Source: an uncultured Sphingopyxis sp.
GTDB taxonomy: Bacteria > Pseudomonadota > Alphaproteobacteria > Sphingomonadales > Sphingomonadaceae
Direction of reading: 5' to 3'
NCBI GenBank assembly: GCA_937873425.1
Contig: CALMYE010000027.1
Coordinates: 1-54,496 of the forward strand
DNA: 54,496 nt
Shown here: positions 50,263 through 54,496 of the stretch, piece after piece
Layout: the number at the start of each line of letters is the position of its first letter
Position numbering within the stretch: position 1 is the stretch's first letter
Notes under the pieces: model-generated
The model's database searches: none
What the model saw: the letters and a program-made list of their open reading frames with translations, nothing else
Told to the model about the DNA's origin: nothing
Program-made: the position numbers and the translations under genes

Positions 50263-50742
50263 ATGACGATCCAGACCGGAGACACGCTGCCCGACGCCAA
50301 GCTGGTCAAGGTGACCGAAGGCGGTCCCGAACAGGTCAGCACCGCCGATTATTTCAAGGGCCGCAAGGTCGCGCTCTTCTCGGTTCCCGGCGCCTTCACC
50401 CCCACCTGCTCGGCCAAGCATCTGCCGGGCTTCGTCGAAAAGGCCGAGGAGCTGAAGGCCAAGGGCATCGACGAGATCGCCTGCACCGCGGTCAACGACG
50501 CCTTCGTCATGGGCGCCTGGGGCAAGGGCGCGGGCGCCGACGCGATCACCATGCTCGCCGACGGCAACGGCGCCTTCGCCGAAGCGGTCGGGCTGACGAT
50601 GGACGGCACCGCCTTTGGCATGGGCAAGCGCGGCCAGCGCTTCTCGATGGTCGTCAACGACGGGGTCGTCGAACAGTTGAACGTCGAAGCGCCGGGCGAG
50701 TTCCGGGTGTCGAGCGCCGATCACATGCTGGAGCAGCTTTGA
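50263..50742 (+). CDS. Peroxiredoxin (Prx5/AhpE-like, type II)
   Basis: A 159-residue cytoplasmic thiol peroxidase. The peroxidatic cysteine is C49 in PGAFTPTCSAKHLPGF, the Prx5 signature. A second Cys in EIACTAVNDAFVMGAW could resolve it; thioredoxin or glutaredoxin would be the reductant. Conserved RFSMVVNDGVVEQLNVE near the C-terminus fits the family. It reduces hydrogen peroxide and alkyl hydroperoxides. Monocistronic; a family 1 repeat follows 14 bases after the stop. Confidence 0.95.
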   Translation: MTIQTGDTLPDAKLVKVTEGGPEQVSTADYFKGRKVALFSVPGAFTPTCSAKHLPGFVEKAEELKAKGIDEIACTAVNDAFVMGAWGKGAGADAITMLADGNGAFAEAVGLTMDGTAFGMGKRGQRFSMVVNDGVVEQLNVEAPGEFRVSSADHMLEQL

Positions 50743-50756
50743 AGCATCGAGAAAAG

Positions 50757-50889
50757 CCCCTCCTCTTCAGAGGAGGGGTTTGGGGTGGTGGCGCGCGATA
50801 GCGCGCAAGACCGATGGCACCACCCCGCTGCGACTAGGTCCGGCTGACGCCGAACCAAGTCTCGCTGCCCCTCCTCTGAAGAGGAGGGG
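50757..50889. repeat. Recurrent hairpin-doublet repeat, family 1, copy D
   Basis: 133 bases bounded by CCCCTCCTC-TTCA-GAGGAGGGG and its inverted copy, same orientation as copy A. Interior: GGGGTGGTG, GCGCGCGATAGCGCGC, CACCACCCCGCTGCGACTAG, then GTCCGGCTGACGCC and CCAAGTCTCGCTGCCCC. Shares the TC/GA stem variant with the copy inside addA. Confidence 0.9.
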
Positions 50890-50946
50890 TTCGTTGGAAA
50901 CCCGGCCCCCTTCCCTTTTGTCACATTTTCGTGCAACACCCCCGCG

Positions 50947-52428
50947 ATGACATCCAGATCATCGCACGAAACCCCCGACACCGCCGCCCTCGTCGACCAC
51001 ATCATCGCGGAACTTCAAACGCGTTTCCGCACGTCGGTCACCAATCTCAAATCGGCGATCGCCGCCTATGTGCAGGACGGCACGCTGCCCCCCGCCGATG
51101 CCGCCGCAACCGGATTGTTCGACTATCCGGCGCTGCGCGTCACGACCAGCGGCGAATTTCGCGAGGGCCAGGGCGGCCACAACCTCGCCTTCGGTCATTT
51201 CGAGCGCGCGGGCGAATTCGTCACCACCGTCACCCGCCCCGACCTGTTCGAGGCCTATCTGCGCGAACAGCTCAGCCTGATCGTCCGCCACTATGAAGTG
51301 ACTGTCGAGGTCACGCGCACCGGACAGCAGATCCCCTTTCCCTATGTGCTCGACGCCAGCGACGGGTCGGACATGGGACGCGTCACCCCGCTCGAACTCG
51401 CGCGGCACTTCCCGACGACCGAGCTTGCCGACATCGGCGACGAACTGGCCGATGGCCTGTTCGGCGCCGATCCGGCGGCGGCACAGCCGCTCGCGCTGTT
51501 CGACGCACTGCGCACCGACTTTTCCCTCGCGCGCCTGCGCCACTATACCGGCACCGCACCCGAGCATTTCCAGCGCTATATCCTGTTCACCAACTATCAC
51601 CGCTATGTCGACGAATTCGTCGCCTGGGCGGGCGCACAGGTCGGACAGGGCCGCTACACCGCGCTCGCCGGCGCGGGCGGTCTCTATGTCGACCAGGCCG
51701 GCACCAACGCCAGCGCGCTCGTCGCCGACAGCGCGTGGCGGCGGCACCAGATGCCCGCCTATCACCTGATCGCGCCCGATGGGGCGGGCATCAGCCTCGT
51801 CAACATCGGCGTCGGTCCCTCGAACGCCAAGACGATCTGCGACCATCTCGCCGTGCTGCGGCCGGAGGCGTGGATGATGATCGGTCACTGCGGCGGCCTG
51901 CGCCCGACGCAGCGCATCGGCGACTATGTGCTCGCCCACGCGTACCTGCGCGACGACCATATTCTCGACAGCGTGCTGCCGATCGAAATCCCGATCCCGC
52001 CGATCGCCGAGGTGCAGCAGGCGCTCGCCGGCGCGGCGGAGGCGGTGTCGGGGACCAGCGGCGCCGACCTCAAGAAACGCATGCGCACCGGCACCGTCGT
52101 CACCACCGACGACCGCAACTGGGAACTGCGCTACACCGACTCGGCGCTGCGCTTCTCGCAGTCGCGCGCGATCGGTATCGACATGGAAAGCGCGACCATC
52201 GCCGCGCAGGGCTATCGCTTCCGCGTGCCTTACGGCACCCTGCTCTGCGTCAGCGACAAGCCGCTCCACGGCGAACTCAAGCTGCCCGGACAGGCCAACC
52301 GCTTCTATGAGGAAGCGATCGCCGCCCACCTCCAGATCGGCATCCACACCTGCGAGATGCTGCGCGACGAGGGCGCCAAGCTGCACAGTCGCAAGCTGCG
52401 CGCGTTCAACGAGCCGCCGTTCCGGTGA
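50947..52428 (+). CDS. amn: AMP nucleosidase
   Basis: A 493-residue enzyme that splits AMP into adenine and ribose 5-phosphate, adjusting adenylate levels. Family regions are the N-terminal regulatory domain (GLFDYPALRV, PFPYVLD, LARHFPTTELADIGDEL) and the phosphorylase-like catalytic domain (LVNIGVGPSNAKTICDHLAVLRPEAWMMIGHCGGL, MESATIAAQGYRFRVPYGTLLCVSDKPLHGELKLPG). Length matches the family. Its stop overlaps the next gene's GTG by four bases (GTGA), so the two are coupled. Confidence 0.96.
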   Translation: MTSRSSHETPDTAALVDHIIAELQTRFRTSVTNLKSAIAAYVQDGTLPPADAAATGLFDYPALRVTTSGEFREGQGGHNLAFGHFERAGEFVTTVTRPDLFEAYLREQLSLIVRHYEVTVEVTRTGQQIPFPYVLDASDGSDMGRVTPLELARHFPTTELADIGDELADGLFGADPAAAQPLALFDALRTDFSLARLRHYTGTAPEHFQRYILFTNYHRYVDEFVAWAGAQVGQGRYTALAGAGGLYVDQAGTNASALVADSAWRRHQMPAYHLIAPDGAGISLVNIGVGPSNAKTICDHLAVLRPEAWMMIGHCGGLRPTQRIGDYVLAHAYLRDDHILDSVLPIEIPIPPIAEVQQALAGAAEAVSGTSGADLKKRMRTGTVVTTDDRNWELRYTDSALRFSQSRAIGIDMESATIAAQGYRFRVPYGTLLCVSDKPLHGELKLPGQANRFYEEAIAAHLQIGIHTCEMLRDEGAKLHSRKLRAFNEPPFR

Positions 52429-53189
52429 GCCTCACCCTCTCCCGCTCGGTCGCCGGCCGCGTTGCGATCGTCACCGGCGCCGCCAGCGGCATGGGCCGCG
52501 CGACCGCGCTGCTGCTCGCCGCCGAGGGCGCGAAGGTCGCGGTCACCGACCTCGACCTCGCCGCCTGCGAGGGTGTGGCGGCACAGGCCGGACCGAACGC
52601 CCACGCCTTCGCGCTCGACGTATCCGACGGCGACGCGATCAAACGGGTCGTCGCCGACATCGCCGCGGCCTTCGGCGGCATCGATATCCTCATCAACAAT
52701 GCCGGCGTCTCCAGCTTCTGCCCGCTCGAGGCCGACGACTATGACGCGGTCTGGCATCGCGCGATCGCGGTGATGCTGACCGCGCACCAGCGCATGGTCC
52801 GCGCCGCGCTGCCCTGGCTGCGGCAAAGCGACGCCGCGCGCATCGTCAACATCGCCTCGACCGAGGGGCTCGGCGCGACGCCGGGCGATACCCCCTATGT
52901 CGCCGCCAAGACCGGCGTCACCGGCCTGACGCGCGGTCTCGCCGTCGACCTCGGCAAGGAAGGCATCACCGTCAACTGCATTTGCCCCGGCCCGATCCAC
53001 ACCGGCATGACCGACAAGGTGCCCGACGCGGACAAGGCGGTGTTCGCTCGGCGCCGCACCGCGCTCCGCCGCTACGGCGAGCCGGAGGAGGTCGCGCATG
53101 TGACGCTCAGCCTCGTCCTCCCCGCCGCGAGCTACATCACCGGCGCGGTGATCCCGGTCGACGGCGGATTGATGGCAAGGAATGCGTGA
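52425..53189 (+). CDS. Short-chain dehydrogenase/reductase
   Basis: A 254-residue Rossmann enzyme. The cofactor loop is TGAASGMGRA near residues 17-26, with D in VTDLDL suggesting NAD(H) preference. NNAG, catalytic Ser in NIASTEG, and YVAAK supply the catalytic set; PGPIHTGM follows. GTG start at 52425 overlaps the amn stop. Substrate is unknown and the link with AMP nucleosidase is not obvious. Confidence 0.93.
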   Translation: MSLTLSRSVAGRVAIVTGAASGMGRATALLLAAEGAKVAVTDLDLAACEGVAAQAGPNAHAFALDVSDGDAIKRVVADIAAAFGGIDILINNAGVSSFCPLEADDYDAVWHRAIAVMLTAHQRMVRAALPWLRQSDAARIVNIASTEGLGATPGDTPYVAAKTGVTGLTRGLAVDLGKEGITVNCICPGPIHTGMTDKVPDADKAVFARRRTALRRYGEPEEVAHVTLSLVLPAASYITGAVIPVDGGLMARNA

Positions 53190-53210
53190 ACCCGCTCCTA
53201 TTGAATCACT

Positions 53211-53289
53211 TCGTCATTGCGAGCGAAGCGAAGCAATCCAGAGTCTGCGTAAACCGCTCTTGATTGCTTCGCTACGCTCGCAATGACGA
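53211..53289. repeat. Inverted repeat of the GCGAGCGAAGCGAAGCAATC type
   Basis: Arms 53211-53238 and 53262-53289 are inverted with one mismatch in 28 (TCGTCATTGCGAGCG-type ends). The 23-base spacer is unpaired. This repeat type is widespread in intergenic regions of Alphaproteobacteria (recalled). It separates the converging SDR and SRPBCC genes. Confidence 0.85.
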
Positions 53290-53313
53290 AACTATGGTCG
53301 CGGCGCACGAACC

Positions 53314-53796
53314 CTAAACATACATCCCCTCGCGCAGATTGATCCCGTGCTCGATCCACATCTTGAGCGCGCACAGCATCTGCGACCAGCCTTGGCAATT
53401 GCCGTATGACGCCTCCAGCGCGCCCTGATTCTCGTGCCAGCCCTCCTCGGCGATCTCGACGAGCGTGCGGCCGTCGTCGAGGCCCTTGAAGCGCATCGTC
53501 ACGCGCGTGCGATAGCCCGCATCCTTGGGCTCACTGCCTTCGACATTGTGCGTCTCACCCTCGCTTGCCTGCCATTCGAGCACGATCTTCTCGTCCGCCA
53601 CGACCTCGATGACATAGACCGGAAACGCGCCCGGAAAGTCGTGGAAGTCCCACTCCACCGTCGCGCCGGTCTCTAACCGCCCCTTGGCGCCGCCGGTGGT
53701 GAAATAGTTCGACAGTTTCGCGGGGTCAGCGACCGCCTCGAACACCTCGTGCACCGGCTTCGCGATCCGCGCCGCGACTCGAAACTTCAGCTCCAT
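53314..53796 (-). CDS. SRPBCC/START-like (AHSA1-type) protein
   Basis: A 160-residue protein of the START/Bet v1 fold: FRVAARIAKPVHEVFEAVADPAKLSNYF at the N-terminus, VEWDFHDFPGAFPVYV, and the closing amphipathic helix GNCQGWSQMLCALKMWIEHG. These proteins bind hydrophobic ligands; no catalytic residues can be assigned. ATG 53796 is preferred because GGAGA lies about six bases upstream; ATG 53823 is also in frame. It is divergent from an ArsR regulator with a shared palindrome between them, the usual arrangement for this pair. Confidence 0.88.
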   Translation of the reverse strand: MELKFRVAARIAKPVHEVFEAVADPAKLSNYFTTGGAKGRLETGATVEWDFHDFPGAFPVYVIEVVADEKIVLEWQASEGETHNVEGSEPKDAGYRTRVTMRFKGLDDGRTLVEIAEEGWHENQGALEASYGNCQGWSQMLCALKMWIEHGINLREGMYV

Positions 53797-53824
53797 GACA
53801 ATCTCCGCTTGATTCTCCGCCATT

Positions 53825-53844
53825 ATGTTATAAATTTATAACAT
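53825..53844. promoter_or_regulatory. Perfect 20-bp palindromic operator of the ArsR/SRPBCC pair
   Basis: ATGTTATAAATTTATAACAT reads identically on both strands and covers the arsR start codon (ATG 53843-53845). It lies 28 bases from the SRPBCC start. Very AT-rich in GC-rich surroundings, it is the natural binding site for the adjacent ArsR dimer and would block both genes. Confidence 0.8.
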
Positions 53845-54169
53845 GTCAATCCATGAAGACTATGACCGGGTTTTCAAGGCGCTGTCGTCGCACGTCCGCC
53901 GCCAGATGCTCGACGACCTCAAGGACCAGCCGCTGACCACGGGTGCATTGTGCGCCCATTTCCCGGAGCTCGACCGCTGCACCGTGATGCAGCATCTGAA
54001 GGTGCTGGAAGATGCCGGCCTGGTCGTCGCCGAGCGCCGCGGGCGCGAGCGCTGGAACCATCTCGATGCCATGCCGATCCAGGAAATCCACGACCGCTGG
54101 ATCGGGCCCCACGCCGCCGCGGCGACGGCGCGGCTGGCGCGGTTCAAACGGGCGGTCGAGGCGCAATGA
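53843..54169 (+). CDS. ArsR-family transcriptional regulator
   Basis: A 108-residue winged-helix repressor: VFKALSSHVRRQMLDDLKDQPLTTGALCAHFP, then recognition helix RCTVMQHLKVLEDAGLVVAERRGRERWNHLD. It lacks the CXC metal-binding motif of metal-sensing ArsR proteins, so it belongs to the type paired with SRPBCC partners. It is divergent from such a gene and its ATG lies inside the shared palindrome, suggesting tight self-repression. Confidence 0.93.
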   Translation: MSIHEDYDRVFKALSSHVRRQMLDDLKDQPLTTGALCAHFPELDRCTVMQHLKVLEDAGLVVAERRGRERWNHLDAMPIQEIHDRWIGPHAAAATARLARFKRAVEAQ

Positions 54170-54201
54170 GGCGGCGCGGGTCCATGACGGCGACCGGGCC
54201 A

Positions 54202-54238
54202 TAAAAGCCGTCGCCCCCGCGAAAGCGGGGGCGACGGC
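54202..54238 (-). terminator. Terminator of the M2 peptidase gene
   Basis: A perfect 14-bp stem (GCCGTCGCCCCCGC with GCGGGGGCGACGGC) with a GAAA tetraloop at 54221-54224. Read leftward it is followed by TTTTAT. It starts eight bases after the leftward peptidase stop. It also resembles the GAAA-loop hairpins of the repeat at 10445. Confidence 0.8.
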
Positions 54239-54245
54239 CGTTGCC

Positions 54246-54496
54246 TCACCACCCCGTCGGCTTGCCCTCGTTCTGTTCGTCGAGCCAGTCCTTCAGCGGC
54301 GCGAAATATTCGGCCATCGCCTTGGCCGACATCTCGCGCTCGCCGGTGAAGGCTTCGAGCGCGTCGGGCCAGGGCTTCGACAGGCCCATTTCCAGCATCG
54401 CATTGAGTTTCGCCCCGACCTCCTTATTGCCATAGAAGGAGCAGCGGTGCAGCGGCCCGGTCCAGCCCGCCTGGTCGCACGCCGCCTTGTAGAACT
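54246..54496 (-). CDS. M2 family metallopeptidase (ACE-like), C-terminal part
   Basis: The last 82 residues of a leftward gene that runs off the window. Recognisable stretches are FYKAACDQAGWTGPLHRCSFYGNKEVG, NAMLEMGLSKPWPDALEAFTG and YFAPLKDWLDEQN, ending KPTGW. These match the C-terminus of bacterial peptidyl-dipeptidase A (angiotensin-converting-enzyme-like, M2). The zinc site is outside the window, so activity cannot be judged. These enzymes are secreted and release dipeptides. Confidence 0.85.
   Translation of the reverse strand, partial: FYKAACDQAGWTGPLHRCSFYGNKEVGAKLNAMLEMGLSKPWPDALEAFTGEREMSAKAMAEYFAPLKDWLDEQNEGKPTGW

Overview
This is a GC-rich chromosomal segment of an alphaproteobacterium. 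It most resembles a sphingomonad (Sphingopyxis/Sphingomonas-like). That placement is inferred from protein content: a DUF1013/TrcR regulator, a DivL-type kinase beside tsaE and ahcY, the addAB/amgK/murU cluster, DUF885 and DUF3857-transglutaminase periplasmic proteins, a large TonB receptor beside sulfotransferases, and an M2 peptidase. Very long open frames antisense to real genes are codon-bias shadows. I saw no tRNA, rRNA or CRISPR array.

Layout. 1-5841: mostly leftward genes (TraB/GumN-like protein, metallo-beta-lactamase hydrolase, TrcR, quinone oxidoreductase, secreted amidohydrolase) plus a small rightward DUF1192 gene. 6055-10431: clpA, a small anchored protein, a Doc-type toxin-antitoxin pair with its own promoter, and methionine aminopeptidase. 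10586-15080: a PQQ alcohol dehydrogenase lipoprotein behind a perfect palindrome, then glnB-glnA behind a sigma-54-like promoter. 15102-21962: a membrane protein of unknown function, a DUF885 protein, a DUF3857/transglutaminase/TPR protein, and an XRE regulator with a membrane partner.

22022-24846 is the clearest foreign insert: a 2.8-kb IS1595-type element with matching terminal inverted repeats and an 8-bp target duplication. It carries a transposase split by a one-base frameshift, a 52-residue accessory protein, and a DUF262-HNH nuclease of the kind found in antiphage and type IV restriction systems. It sits in the operator/promoter region of the XRE regulator.

24949-41183: an M20 peptidase, an aldehyde dehydrogenase, argJ, then a leftward run of divL-like kinase, tsaE, amgK, murU, addB, addA and trxA. 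This run joins cell-cycle control, tRNA modification, MurNAc recycling and double-strand-break repair. 41512-48555: a TonB receptor, two sulfotransferase-fold proteins, and ahcY. 48957-54496: a small TPR protein, YqgE, a peroxiredoxin, AMP nucleosidase, an SDR, a divergent ArsR/SRPBCC pair, and the end of an M2 peptidase.

Across the window lie many intergenic hairpin-doublet repeats, 80-225 bp long and of at least seven sequence families. Two families recur (four and three copies). One copy lies in frame inside addA and is translated as about 40 extra residues. The two recurring subtypes show compensatory changes in their stems, which argues that the folded form is maintained.
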